64,000 bases of DNA, taken from NCBI RefSeq assembly GCF_033063295.1, contig NZ_JAWJZH010000001.1, positions 1,054,001 through 1,118,000 of the forward strand, in the 5' to 3' direction. The notes under the pieces were generated by a model. The model searched no databases. It was not told the DNA's origin and was given only the letters and a program-made list of their open reading frames with translations. Of the stretch, positions 8,882 to 18,174 are shown one piece after another (position 1 is the first letter of the stretch; each line of letters starts with the position of its first letter). Both the position numbers and the translations under genes were made by a program. Origin of the DNA: Nitrosomonas sp. Is35 (GTDB lineage Bacteria; Pseudomonadota; Gammaproteobacteria; Burkholderiales; Nitrosomonadaceae).

Positions 8882-10852
8882 ATGTCGACGATTGAATCAG
8901 TTTTAAATGAAACCCGTATTTTTCCGCCCTCTGATGAATTTTCTAGCCAGGCCAATGTATCCAGTTTTCAAGCCTATCAAGCTTTGTGTGCGGAAGCCGA
9001 GCAGGATTACCAGCATTTCTGGGCCAAACGGGCGGAAGAGCGGATTCTTTGGCACAAGCCTTTCACACAAGTACTGGATGATCGTAATGCGCCGTTTTAC
9101 AAATGGTTCGCCGATGGTGAGTTAAACGTTTCATATAACTGCCTTGACCGGCATCTGGCTACCCAGGCGGATAAGGTCGCCATTATTTTTGAGTCCGACG
9201 ACGGCGAGGTGATACGGTCGACCTACCGTGATCTCCATCAACGGGTTTGCCAGCTCGCCAATGCATTGAAAGCACGCGATATCAAGAAAGGTGACCGGGT
9301 TGTCATTTACATGCCGATGCGCATTGAAGCGGTGGTTGCCATGCAAGCCTGCGCCCGTATCGGCGCGATTCACTCCGTAGTATTCGGCGGTTTTTCCGCC
9401 AAAAGTTTGCACGAGCGCATTCACGATGCCGGTGCAGTAGCAGTCATTACCGCCGACGAGCAAGTGCGCGGCGGTAAGCATCACCCGCTTAAGGCGACCG
9501 TTGACGAAGCCATGCGCATGAATGACATAACATCGGTGCAATTGATTGTAGTGTATCAACGCACCGGCGGAGATATTCCGTTTAATCCGCCGCGCGATGT
9601 CTGGTGGCATGAGATTACCCAGAATGCCGGTAGCGAATGCGAACCGGAATGGGTTGATGCCGAGCATCCTTTGTTTACGCTGTATACCTCCGGATCGACC
9701 GGTAAGCCCAAGGGTGTGCAGCATTCCAGCGCGGGCTATTTGCTGGGCGCTATCGTTAGCATGCAATGGATTTTTGACTATAAACCGACGGATATTTTTT
9801 GGTGTACCGCCGATGTCGGCTGGATCACCGGTCATAGCTATGTCACGTACGGGCCGCTGGCCATGGGCGCGACGCAAGTGATTTTCGAAGGAATTCCCAC
9901 CTATCCGCACGCCGGACGTTTTTGGGAAATCATCCAGAAGCATAAAGTGACAACCTTTTATACCGCGCCCACGGCCATCCGCTCGCTGATCAAATTGGGC
10001 GGTGATCTGCCTGCGCAATACGATCTTTCGTCGTTGCGGTTATTGGGTTCAGTCGGGGAGCCGATCAATCCAGAAGCCTGGATATGGTTTTATGAAAAAG
10101 TAGGGCGGTCGCGTTGTCCCATTGTCGATACCTGGTGGCAGACGGAAACCGGCTGTCATATGATCGCACCCACACCGGGTGCGGTCGCACTTAAGCCCGG
10201 TTCCTGCACGTTTCCGTTGCCGGGAATTTTCGCGGCGATTGTCGATGAAGCCGGTCACGAGGTCGAAAACGGTAAGGGCGGTTTTCTGGTGATTAAAAAA
10301 CCTTTTCCTTCGCAAATCCGCACACTGTGGGGTGATCCGGAGCGTTTCAAAAAGGCCTATTTTCCTGAAGATACCGGTCATGGGAAATATTATCTGGCGG
10401 GCGATTCCGCTTACCGCGATAAGGATGGCTATTTCTGGATCATGGGGCGTATCGATGATGTGTTGAACGTTTCCGGGCATCGCTTGGGCACGATGGAAAT
10501 TGAATCGGCTTTGGTCGCCCATCCTTTGGTGGCGGAAGCGGCGGTGGTTGGCAAGCCGCATGAAATCAAAGGCGAAGCGGTGATTGCGTTTGTCGTATTG
10601 AAAGGCAAATATCCGCACGGCGAAGAAGTGGCACGGATTACGGATACTTTGCGTGACTGGGTGGCGAAGGAGATCGGCCCGATTGCCAAGCCCGACGAGA
10701 TCCGTTTCGGAGAAAATCTGCCCAAGACCCGATCGGGAAAAATCATGCGCCGGTTATTGCGCACGCTCGCCAAAGGCGAGGAAATCACGCAGGATATTTC
10801 CACGCTGGAAAACCCCGCGATTCTTGAACAATTGAAATATCCGTCCAAATAA
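8882..10852 (+). CDS. acs: Acetyl-CoA synthetase
   Basis: 656 residues, matching AMP-forming acetyl-CoA synthetase, which activates acetate with ATP and CoA. The ATP/AMP-binding P-loop [11 protein letters not shown] is at about residues 267-277, the WWQTETG motif at about 418-424, and the acetylatable catalytic Lys is in TRSGKIMRR near residue 622. The start is preceded by GGAGA. It is divergent from rimP. The enzyme would allow an otherwise autotrophic organism to assimilate or scavenge acetate. Confidence 0.97.
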   Translation: MSTIESVLNETRIFPPSDEFSSQANVSSFQAYQALCAEAEQDYQHFWAKRAEERILWHKPFTQVLDDRNAPFYKWFADGELNVSYNCLDRHLATQADKVAIIFESDDGEVIRSTYRDLHQRVCQLANALKARDIKKGDRVVIYMPMRIEAVVAMQACARIGAIHSVVFGGFSAKSLHERIHDAGAVAVITADEQVRGGKHHPLKATVDEAMRMNDITSVQLIVVYQRTGGDIPFNPPRDVWWHEITQNAGSECEPEWVDAEHPLFTLYTSGSTGKPKGVQHSSAGYLLGAIVSMQWIFDYKPTDIFWCTADVGWITGHSYVTYGPLAMGATQVIFEGIPTYPHAGRFWEIIQKHKVTTFYTAPTAIRSLIKLGGDLPAQYDLSSLRLLGSVGEPINPEAWIWFYEKVGRSRCPIVDTWWQTETGCHMIAPTPGAVALKPGSCTFPLPGIFAAIVDEAGHEVENGKGGFLVIKKPFPSQIRTLWGDPERFKKAYFPEDTGHGKYYLAGDSAYRDKDGYFWIMGRIDDVLNVSGHRLGTMEIESALVAHPLVAEAAVVGKPHEIKGEAVIAFVVLKGKYPHGEEVARITDTLRDWVAKEIGPIAKPDEIRFGENLPKTRSGKIMRRLLRTLAKGEEITQDISTLENPAILEQLKYPSK

Positions 10853-10895
10853 TATCCAACATTATCCTTTAAAGTTTGAGAAAAAACGGAACACT

Positions 10896-11861
10896 ATGTC
10901 ATTACCGCTAGTTATAGATTATGAACATGGCATCAGTGCCATTGATGCACAGTTTCACCGCCCCAAACGCGCGGCGATTCACTTGATTGTCGAAAAAGGC
11001 GCGGCCGCGCTGGTGGATACCGGCACCTCGTTTTCCATTCCCGGTGTCGTCGCGTCGTTCGAACACAAGAACATCGCCGTTGAAGATGTCGCTTATGTGA
11101 TATTGACGCATATCCATCTCGATCATGCCGGTGGCGCGAGCGAGTGTATGCGGCTTTTTCCCAATGCCAAACTGGTTGTGCATCCGCGCGGCGCGAGTCA
11201 TATGGCGAATCCGGCTCGGCTGGTCGCCGGTGCCATGGGGGTTTATGGTGAGGCTGAATTCAAACGCGTGTACGGGGAGATCTATCCGATCGACGCCGCC
11301 CGGATTATTGAAGCACCGGATGAATGCCGCATCGATCTGAACGGCCGTTCATTACTGTTTCTCGATACGCCGGGACATGCGCGCCACCATAATTGCATCT
11401 TCGATGAGCGTAGCCAGTCTTTTTTCACCGGCGATACATTCGGTGTTTCGTACCGGGAATTCGACGTCAATGGTTTGGAATTTGTTTTTCCGACCACTTC
11501 GCCAGTGCAATTCGATCCTGCCGCAGCGCACGCTTCGATTGATCGCATTATGCGCTATCAGCCACGCCATGCTTATCTGACCCACTATAGCCAGATCGGC
11601 AATCTTTCGCGCCATGCGCAATCTCTGCATGAGTTACTCGATGCGCATGTCGACATTGCACAACGCGCAAAAAATGATGAAGACCGCCAGGCGGTGATTT
11701 CAAAAGCTTTACGGGAAATATTGCTGCAACGGCTAGCACAGCAGGGTTGCCGGTTGCCGCTGGATGCGATTGATGAGCTTCTGCGCTCGGACATCCGTCT
11801 GAATGCACAAGGATTGATTCATTGGCTCGATCAACCGGCGGAGCGTTTCAAGCAGCTCTGA
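10896..11861 (+). CDS. MBL-fold metallo-hydrolase
   Basis: 321 residues with the metallo-beta-lactamase fold. The metal-binding motif THIHLDHAGG lies at about residues 70-79, and later ligands are visible in DTPGHARHHNCI and FTGDTFG. The C-terminal third is helical. The family includes glyoxalase-II-like and other hydrolases, and the substrate cannot be named from sequence. It follows acs by 43 bases on the same strand, with a strong bidirectional terminator right after it, so acs and this gene may form one transcription unit. Confidence 0.88.
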   Translation: MSLPLVIDYEHGISAIDAQFHRPKRAAIHLIVEKGAAALVDTGTSFSIPGVVASFEHKNIAVEDVAYVILTHIHLDHAGGASECMRLFPNAKLVVHPRGASHMANPARLVAGAMGVYGEAEFKRVYGEIYPIDAARIIEAPDECRIDLNGRSLLFLDTPGHARHHNCIFDERSQSFFTGDTFGVSYREFDVNGLEFVFPTTSPVQFDPAAAHASIDRIMRYQPRHAYLTHYSQIGNLSRHAQSLHELLDAHVDIAQRAKNDEDRQAVISKALREILLQRLAQQGCRLPLDAIDELLRSDIRLNAQGLIHWLDQPAERFKQL

Positions 11862-11891
11862 TTGTGAAAAGACCGGTCTTGCCAGCCAAAT

Positions 11892-11930
11892 AAAAATGGG
11901 GTTAAGGCGGAGAGCCTTAACCCCATTTTT
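11892..11930. terminator. Strong bidirectional terminator
   Basis: AAAAATGGGGTTAAGGC (11892-11908) pairs over 17 bp with GCCTTAACCCCATTTTT (11914-11930) across a GGAGA loop, giving a U run on either strand. It separates the convergent metallo-hydrolase gene and the small membrane protein gene at 11945. Confidence 0.95.
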
Positions 11931-11944
11931 GGAGAGTGAGAGTC

Positions 11945-12163
11945 TTACGCGGTAACTTTTTTGCTCGAATAGTGGGTTTTGGTTTTGGTCGAACTTGCTG
12001 CCATGGCGATGACCAAATAGTTTACGTACAGAATCGTACCCAGGATGATGTCGGAGATAACCCACTCGGTTGCTGATTCCGGTAAATCAAACATCGACAA
12101 AACACCAAAAAATGTGCCGCTGATGACCAATGCCGAAATAATAAAAATATGACCTGTTTTCAT
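11945..12163 (-). CDS. Small two-helix membrane protein, unknown function
   Basis: 72 residues. Two hydrophobic helices are visible (about residues 6-25, IFIISALVISGTFFGVLSMF, and 38-56, IILGTILYVNYLVIAMA), joined by an acidic loop with FDLPESATEW and ended by a basic Lys/Thr/Ser tail. AAGGAAA lies 6 bases before the ATG. The convergent neighbour is separated by a strong terminator. I do not recognise the family; a small inner-membrane protein is all that can be said. Confidence 0.75.
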   Translation of the reverse strand: MKTGHIFIISALVISGTFFGVLSMFDLPESATEWVISDIILGTILYVNYLVIAMAASSTKTKTHYSSKKVTA

Positions 12164-12396
12164 GAGAATTTCCTTTTTTGAAATGTATTGAAGTTGTTTG
12201 AAAAAAGCGTTTACGGCAATTGGATAGAAATATTCACAAAAAGTTCACACTAATTTCACATTTACTTCACATATGCTGGCTTTCTATCTGAAAGATAAGG
12301 AAATTATTTTTAAAAAATATAAAAATCCAGTAAAAAATGCACTTCACCAAATTAAGCTAAAATGATCCCTATTAAATATTTCGGGAGATTTAGTGA

Positions 12397-13467
12397 ATGA
12401 ATACGCTGTTTTCACCGCTCAAACTGGGCGCGCTGACGGTACCGAACCGCATTTTCATGGCGCCGCTAACGCGCTGTCGTGCTGGGGATGAGCATCTTCC
12501 GAATGCGCTGATGGCGGAGTATTACGCGCAACGGGCAAGCGCCGGTTTGATCATTGCCGAAGCGACGATGGTGATCGAGGGCAACTCGGCATTTTGGAAG
12601 GAGCCGGGCATTCATTCCGTGCAGCAGATTACCGGCTGGCGGCTGGTGACCGATGCGGTGCACGCCGCCGGCGGCAGAATTTTTCTGCAACTCTGGCATG
12701 GTGGCAGAGCCTGCCATCCATTGCTCAATCGCGGCGCGCAGCCGGTTGCGCCGAGTGCCATTGCCATCGCCGATGAAGTGCGCACGCCGGAAGGGAAAAA
12801 GCCGTATGCTGTGCCGCGCGAATTGCGTGATGACGAATTGCCCGGCATTGTTGCTGGATTCAAACAAGCTGCGCAGAATGCCAAAAGTGCAGGTTTTGAC
12901 GGCATTGAGATTCATGGTGCGAATGGTTATCTATTGGATGAGTTTTTGCGCGATGGATCGAACAAGCGTGGCGGTCCTTACGGCGGATCGGTTGAAAATC
13001 GCGCGCGGTTGACCTTGGGAGTGCTCGAAGCGGTTAGCGCGGTATGGGGCAGCGAACGGGTCGGACTGCGTATTTCGCCGCTGAGCAGTTACAACAGCAT
13101 GATCGACAGCGATCCGGCCGGGCTATCCGCCTGGCTCGCTAACCGCCTCAACGATTATCACCTGGCGTATTTACATGTGATACGGGGCGATGTCTATCAG
13201 CAGCAAAGCGGTGATGTGATGACGCCGATCCGCCAGTACTATAAAGGTGTGCTGATCGGTAATATGGGTTACAGCGGCGATGAAGCAAGTAAAGATATCG
13301 CCGCCGGAAAAGTCGATGCTGTGGCTTTTGGCACCAGCTTTCTGGCAAATCCCGACTTACCGGCGCGGATCAAAACCGGCGCAGCGCTCAATCCGCCCAA
13401 TCCGGCTACGTTTTATACGTGGGACGCACAAGGCTATACCGATTACCCGGCATTAACCACTTCGTGA
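12397..13467 (+). CDS. Old Yellow Enzyme family alkene reductase
   Basis: 356 residues, the size of NemA-type FMN-dependent ene-reductases that use NAD(P)H to reduce activated double bonds, maleimides or nitro compounds. Visible signatures are MAPLTRCRA near the N-terminus, the active-site HGAN in GIEIHGANGYLLDEFL (about residues 169-184), YGGSVENRARL, and the phosphate-binding segment GNMGYSGDEA. The start has GGGAGAT upstream. The lipocalin gene follows after only 9 bases, so the two are probably co-transcribed. Confidence 0.93.
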   Translation: MNTLFSPLKLGALTVPNRIFMAPLTRCRAGDEHLPNALMAEYYAQRASAGLIIAEATMVIEGNSAFWKEPGIHSVQQITGWRLVTDAVHAAGGRIFLQLWHGGRACHPLLNRGAQPVAPSAIAIADEVRTPEGKKPYAVPRELRDDELPGIVAGFKQAAQNAKSAGFDGIEIHGANGYLLDEFLRDGSNKRGGPYGGSVENRARLTLGVLEAVSAVWGSERVGLRISPLSSYNSMIDSDPAGLSAWLANRLNDYHLAYLHVIRGDVYQQQSGDVMTPIRQYYKGVLIGNMGYSGDEASKDIAAGKVDAVAFGTSFLANPDLPARIKTGAALNPPNPATFYTWDAQGYTDYPALTTS

Positions 13468-13476
13468 GTACATAAA

Positions 13477-13992
13477 ATGCGACTGCTATCCCTTATTTTT
13501 CTCTGCGTTGTCCTCAGCGGATGCTTGTCGGTTCCGCAGAATGTTGCGCCGGTTGACGGCTTTGAGCTCAATAAATATCTGGGAAAATGGTACGAAATCG
13601 CCCGGCTCGACCATTCTTTTGAGCGCGGACTCGACAACGTGACGGCGGAATATTCCCTGCGCGACGATGGCGGCGTCAGAGTCATCAACAAGGGTTTCTC
13701 AACGGCAGAGAACAAGTGGAAAGAAGCCGAAGGCAAAGCGTATTTCGTCAGTGATCCGCAGGAAGGCTATCTGAAAGTTTCCTTCTTCGGCCCATTTTAT
13801 GGCGCTTACATCGTGTTTGAACTGGACAAAGAAGACTATCAATACACCTTTGTCACCAGCTACGACAAATCGTACTTGTGGCTGCTGGCAAGAACACCCA
13901 CAGTGAGCGATGAAGTGCTGAACCGTTTTATACAAAAAGCTGGCGAGCTCGGTTTTGCGACGGACAAACTGATTTTTCCAAAACAGGACTAA
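13477..13992 (+). CDS. blc: Lipocalin family outer-membrane lipoprotein (Blc-like)
   Basis: 171 residues. The N-terminus is a lipoprotein signal with lipobox LSGC, so Cys16 should be lipidated. The lipocalin first strand, GKWYEIARLDHSFERGL, and the later SYDKSYLWLLARTP segment match bacterial lipocalins, which bind lysophospholipids or other hydrophobic molecules in the outer membrane. It starts 9 bases after the ene-reductase. Confidence 0.92.
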   Translation: MRLLSLIFLCVVLSGCLSVPQNVAPVDGFELNKYLGKWYEIARLDHSFERGLDNVTAEYSLRDDGGVRVINKGFSTAENKWKEAEGKAYFVSDPQEGYLKVSFFGPFYGAYIVFELDKEDYQYTFVTSYDKSYLWLLARTPTVSDEVLNRFIQKAGELGFATDKLIFPKQD

Positions 13993-14024
13993 CTCAAATT
14001 TGCGATGTGGATTGAATTCATGCG

Positions 14025-14225
14025 ATGCAACAATTTCTGATTACACTTGGAATCCTATTGCTGGTGCTCGGCCTACTATGGCCCTGGCTATCGCAGCTGC
14101 CGCTCGGCCGCCTGCCCGGCGATATCCACATCGAACGCGAGAATTTCAGCTTTCATTTTCCGCTGATGACAGGGTTAGTCATTTCTGTTGTGCTGACACT
14201 GATTATGTGGTGGTTGCGGAAGTGA
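14025..14225 (+). CDS. DUF2905 small membrane protein
   Basis: 66 residues with two hydrophobic helices (about residues 4-22 and 48-63) separated by the LGRLPGDIHIERENFSFHFPL segment diagnostic of DUF2905 proteins. Function is unknown. It lies 32 bases after the lipocalin gene on the same strand. A longer overlapping frame from 14000 is a shadow with no such pattern. Confidence 0.85.
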   Translation: MQQFLITLGILLLVLGLLWPWLSQLPLGRLPGDIHIERENFSFHFPLMTGLVISVVLTLIMWWLRK

Positions 14226-14338
14226 AATTGATTTGAACTACCTCATTACTACTCCTCTACTCTTGTTGTGAATGGTGCAAAGATCTTTACTGATTGCATT
14301 TTCAATCACACTTCAGAAGTTTCCTGGGAGAGATGCGT

Positions 14339-15112
14339 TTATGCCCCATTGGTAAAGCTGTTGCCCGAGAATACTTCGAGAAAGCGCTCTGTTGTGTGGT
14401 ACTTAATCGCAACGGCGCTTGTGAAATCGTTTCTCGCCGCATAGGCCGCAGCTTGATCCCTAATGAATTTGAACCCTTGAATGTCATTTGGAAACTCTGG
14501 GGCATCCCATTTTGAATACGGTTTATTGACCTCTCCAATGAGTGCAGATGAATACCAGTCTAGGAGTTTTATGAAGGGGTTCAGCAGTAGCACCCCATCA
14601 TCTCTCTTTGACCATACTCTTTCGCTCGCAAGCACATCAATGATTCCCGGTTTCTGAGCTTCGTACGGGTGCCATGCTGATGGAAGTATTGTAATGCCTA
14701 TCCACTTTTCGCGTTGCTCAGCTTTGTAAGCCTCTATCAGTGCTTTACCAAAATACACTTGATGGCGACCTGTGGCATCAAACTTGACTTCGAATTCTCC
14801 GAAAGAAATCGCACCTCTAGCAGGAATTCCTTCTGCCAACAGCGCAGATAAGATCATTCCACCGATAGCGTATACGTCGAGAAATGCCCAATTTCCGTAA
14901 CCCTTAGGTTCTTGGTAGAAGATAAATGTGTCGGAGAAGTAAATCGTCTTGAAAAGTCCATTGAGCTTTTCCCAACGGCTGAAGGTTTTTAAAGCGTTGT
15001 CAATGATTGCGTAGATTTCTTCAGTCCTCTTGGTTTCAACAAGCTGGCTAAAGCCGAGAATATCTAAGAACAAGAGGTAGCGGCCCTGGTCGAGTGAGAT
15101 GTGTTGATTCAT
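14339..15112 (-). CDS. Class III nucleotidyl-cyclase-like protein
   Basis: 257 residues. The sequence keeps the skeleton of a class III (adenylate/guanylate-type) cyclase: LLFLDILGFSQLVE around residues 13-26 with the first metal Asp (D17), FKTIYFSDTFIFY around 54-66 with the second (D61), then ARGAISFGEFEV around 98-109 and VYFGKALIEAYKAE. Both metal-binding Asp residues are therefore present. There is no sensor domain, signal peptide or membrane segment. It starts 54 bases after hoxH ends on the same strand, with no good ribosome-binding site. Whether it makes a cyclic nucleotide is unproven; the substrate-specifying residues cannot be assigned with confidence. Confidence 0.65.
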   Translation of the reverse strand: MNQHISLDQGRYLLFLDILGFSQLVETKRTEEIYAIIDNALKTFSRWEKLNGLFKTIYFSDTFIFYQEPKGYGNWAFLDVYAIGGMILSALLAEGIPARGAISFGEFEVKFDATGRHQVYFGKALIEAYKAEQREKWIGITILPSAWHPYEAQKPGIIDVLASERVWSKRDDGVLLLNPFIKLLDWYSSALIGEVNKPYSKWDAPEFPNDIQGFKFIRDQAAAYAARNDFTSAVAIKYHTTERFLEVFSGNSFTNGA

Positions 15113-15166
15113 GATTTTAGTTTTTAATATAAAAAGCCTTTTTAAAATCCGTACTTCTTTTATTTA

Positions 15167-16642
15167 TCACCGGACTGCACCATCCACCCCCTTCGTCAAT
15201 TGATGAATTATCTTTCCATCTCTATGTTGCAACGTCACCTGCAACGGCATTTTTCCCAGTGCATGCGTGGCGCAGGAGAGACATGGATCGTACGCGCGCA
15301 CGGCGACTTCGAGGTGGTTCAGCAGCGCTTCGGTGATTTCCTGGCCATCGAGATACTGGTTGGCGACGACGCGCACCGATTCGTTCATCGCCTGGTTGTT
15401 GCTGGTGGTCGAGACGATCAAATTGGCTTGGGTGACCAGACCTTCCTCGTTGACTTGATAATGATGGAATAACGTGCCGCGCGGGGCTTCGATGACGCCG
15501 ATGCCTTGCGGCTGGCGTTCGCTTTTATCCGCCATCAGGTCTGTGCTGGTGATGCCGGTATCGTGCAGCAATGCGTGAATCGATTCGGCGCAGTGCAGCA
15601 GTTCGATCATGCGTGCCCAGTGGTATGCCAGCGTGTCGTGTACCGCGCCGCCGTTGCCGTAGGCTCTAAAGCGCAAGCGCGCCGCTTCGGCCAGCGGCGT
15701 TGAGATGCGGTCGCAATTGTTGATGCGCGCGAGCGGGCCGACGCGGTACCAGCCTTGTCCGGTTCCCAATGCGGAAAAATACGGGAACTTCAGGTAACTC
15801 CACGAACGCACTTCCTCTTTGATGATTTGTTGATAGTTGCAGTAATCGAGCTGATCGAAAATCGAGCTGCCGTCGGCGGCATTTGCGCGCAAACCACCGT
15901 GGTAGAACTCCAGTTCGCCGTTGCTGCCGGTCATGCTGAGATAGTGGCTGCGCAGTGTGCCGAAATCGCGGTGTTCCGGGTGCGCGGTATGGATTTGCTC
16001 GTTCAGCGTCAGCGCTTCCTGGCTCCATTGCAGAATATCATCGATATCGGCGAGCAGCGCATCGCGTTCGGACAGGGTCAGTGCTTTGTTCATGCCGCCG
16101 GGTACGGTGCCGGTGCCGTGAATGCGTTTGCCGGTGATCGCTTCGATGATTTGCTGGCCGTATTTGCGCAATTTGACGCCTTTCATTGCAATTTCCGGAT
16201 ATTGCGCCAGCACTCCGGCAATATTACGCTGGCGCGGATCGCTGCCGAAGCCGAACAGAAAATCGGGTGACGACAGGTGGAAAAAATGCAATGCGTGCGA
16301 TTGCAGCATCTGGCCGAAATGTAGCAAACGGCGCAGTTTGGTCGCCGCCGGTGTGAGTTGCCGCACCCCGGCGATTTGATCCACCGCTTTCCCTGCCGCC
16401 AGTTGGTGGCTGACCGGGCAAATGCCGCACAGCCGCTGCACGAAGAACGGTACTTCCCAGTACGGACGGCCCTGGATGAATTTCTCGAAGCCGCGGAATT
16501 CGACGATATGGAAACGCGCTTCGACGATGTGGTTGTGATCGTCGATCAGCAAAGTGATTTTGCCGTGTCCTTCGACGCGTGTGACCGGGTCGATAGCGAT
16601 GCGGCGGGTGGCGGGTGACGAGGCGGGTTTGTCCGGTTCCAT
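15167..16642 (-). CDS. hoxH: NiFe hydrogenase large subunit, HoxH-like
   Basis: 491 residues. Both pairs of Ni-Fe ligands are visible: RLCGICPVSH at about residue 68-77 and DPCLSCATHALG near the C-terminus. The N-terminal DPVTRVEGHGKITLLI is typical of the family. About 30 residues follow the second motif, so the unprocessed precursor is encoded and needs a HoxW-type endopeptidase. DPCLSCATH and overall length point to the cytoplasmic NAD-linked (group 3d) type. It lies 5 bases after hoxY. The diaphorase genes hoxF and hoxU expected beside it are absent from the flanks. Confidence 0.93.
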   Translation of the reverse strand: MEPDKPASSPATRRIAIDPVTRVEGHGKITLLIDDHNHIVEARFHIVEFRGFEKFIQGRPYWEVPFFVQRLCGICPVSHQLAAGKAVDQIAGVRQLTPAATKLRRLLHFGQMLQSHALHFFHLSSPDFLFGFGSDPRQRNIAGVLAQYPEIAMKGVKLRKYGQQIIEAITGKRIHGTGTVPGGMNKALTLSERDALLADIDDILQWSQEALTLNEQIHTAHPEHRDFGTLRSHYLSMTGSNGELEFYHGGLRANAADGSSIFDQLDYCNYQQIIKEEVRSWSYLKFPYFSALGTGQGWYRVGPLARINNCDRISTPLAEAARLRFRAYGNGGAVHDTLAYHWARMIELLHCAESIHALLHDTGITSTDLMADKSERQPQGIGVIEAPRGTLFHHYQVNEEGLVTQANLIVSTTSNNQAMNESVRVVANQYLDGQEITEALLNHLEVAVRAYDPCLSCATHALGKMPLQVTLQHRDGKIIHQLTKGVDGAVR

Positions 16643-16647
16643 AGCGC

Positions 16648-17205
16648 TTAATCGTAATGTAGCTGGGATGTTGCGATCACCGGTTTTTGTCCGGCCAGTA
16701 ACGGTTGCAGCAGTTGCAGGAAAGCATCTGCGGATGGCGGGCAGCCAGGCAGAAAGTAGTCGATGGGCACGATTTCGCTGACCGGATACACCTTGTCGAG
16801 CAGCAGCGGCAGTTCAATGTCATTGGGGATCTGCGGGTTGGTGATGCCGGTACCCGTGAGATACGCTTCCTGCAAACAATCCTGCAAATCGAAATAATTG
16901 CGCATCGCGGGCACGCCGCCGTTGATCGCACAAGCGCCGACCGCCACCAGAATTTTGCAGCTGGCGCGGAATTCGCGCAGCACGTGCACATTTTCCGCAT
17001 TGCACACGCCGCCTTCGATCAAGCCGATATCGCACGGGCCGCAGTGCTTGATGTCGGTGAACGGCGAACGATCCAATTCAACCTGTTCGAGCAAACTGGC
17101 GAGGCGTTCGTCCATATCCAAAAAAGACATGTGACAACCAAAGCAACCGGCCAGCGACGTGGTGGCGATTTTGAGTTTGCGTTTGATCGTGTGTTCAGTT
17201 GTCAT
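16648..17205 (-). CDS. hoxY: NiFe hydrogenase small subunit, HoxY-like
   Basis: 185 residues, the short form of the small subunit lacking a Tat signal, so cytoplasmic. It carries the cysteines of the proximal [4Fe-4S] cluster: SLAGCFGCHMS, the later VGACAINGG, and FLPGCPPSAD. This size and pattern match HoxY of NAD-reducing hydrogenases. It is the first gene of the minus-strand run hoxY-hoxH-cyclase-like; upstream is a 279-base divergent gap shared with a PEP-CTERM gene. I saw no convincing sigma-54 promoter there. Confidence 0.92.
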   Translation of the reverse strand: MTTEHTIKRKLKIATTSLAGCFGCHMSFLDMDERLASLLEQVELDRSPFTDIKHCGPCDIGLIEGGVCNAENVHVLREFRASCKILVAVGACAINGGVPAMRNYFDLQDCLQEAYLTGTGITNPQIPNDIELPLLLDKVYPVSEIVPIDYFLPGCPPSADAFLQLLQPLLAGQKPVIATSQLHYD

Positions 17206-17484
17206 TTTTCATCGGATTCCTTGACCGATAGTTCTTACACAGCGGATGCATGGCGTTTTTGTTTTACCAGTCAATAAATGCCGGTCGAATACGGTTATTT
17301 ACATGAATAATATAATGAATTGCCGCTGCAGAAATCCCTTGATCTGGATTACGATATAAGAGTATAACGTAACTGAACTGACTGACGGGAATCAGTCTCG
17401 TTTCGGTCGTAAAGCCGATGACTATGACTGTAATCTTATCAATACAAAGAAAAAACATTCGCATATCCCAAGGAGAACTTTCCA

Positions 17485-18126
17485 ATGAAAAAATATTTAC
17501 CTGCAAAAACAATTGCAGCACTTGCACTGATGGCCGGATCGCAGTTTGCGCTTGCAAACACGACCGTAACCCTTGGCGATCAGGATTTTGCCGACGGCGC
17601 GACAATGAACATCGTTCCTTTTACGACTGCCGGAGCCGGAGAACCCGCGCCATTTGGTTTATTTATTGGCGGGGATACCAGTTCAAACTTCTCAGCCAGT
17701 TGGACATTTTCCTACGGCGCAATCGCGGATACTATCCTTAGTGGCAGCTTGATACTCGGAATTTATGATCACGAATCCGCTGCTACCGGAAATCAAGTAG
17801 CGTCCTTTACCGTCAATGGGGTGGATCTGACCAGCGCGCTCAATACGCTGTTCGAATCGCACGGCGGCGCTAGCCGTGAGGATAATGTGTACACGCTGAC
17901 GTTGCCGTCGTCGACCTTCGCCGGACTGGCCTCGGGTACCGTTAATGTTGCGTTATCCCTGACAGGTCGGGGATTGGGCTTATTCGGTGAGACAGACTTT
18001 AACGGCGCCGGGCTGGATTTCTCCACGCTGGATATCGCCACCGCCGTTCCGGAACCGCTGACAAGCACGCTGCTGCTGCTCGGGGTTCCGGCGGTATTGG
18101 CTGCGGCGCGGCGTAAGATAGTCTGA
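17485..18126 (+). CDS. PEP-CTERM sorted secreted protein
   Basis: 213 residues with a signal peptide (to about residue 24, FALA|N) and a C-terminal PEP-CTERM signal, AVPEPLTSTLLLLGV then AAARRK. The mature part is a predicted beta-rich, Thr/Ser/Gly-rich domain with SWTFSYG and SGSLILGIYDH. No catalytic motif is seen. An AAGGAG site precedes the ATG. It is followed after 48 bases by the first of three tail-collar genes, so it may be cotranscribed with them. Confidence 0.88.
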   Translation: MKKYLPAKTIAALALMAGSQFALANTTVTLGDQDFADGATMNIVPFTTAGAGEPAPFGLFIGGDTSSNFSASWTFSYGAIADTILSGSLILGIYDHESAATGNQVASFTVNGVDLTSALNTLFESHGGASREDNVYTLTLPSSTFAGLASGTVNVALSLTGRGLGLFGETDFNGAGLDFSTLDIATAVPEPLTSTLLLLGVPAVLAAARRKIV

Positions 18127-18174
18127 TACGGTTGATTTTGTTACCGAAGTGCTTTCAGGAGCGAGGAGAAAATA

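Noticed and set aside
9131..10018. 295-residue minus-strand frame inside acs
   Set aside because: Antisense shadow of acetyl-CoA synthetase.
14025..15112. Complete Pycsar defence pair formed by the cyclase-like gene and its neighbour
   Set aside because: The adjacent DUF2905 gene is convergent, widespread and small, and has no sensor domain; no TIR or typical effector is present.
16705..17277. 190-residue plus-strand frame opposite hoxY
   Set aside because: Antisense of hoxY with no motif of its own.
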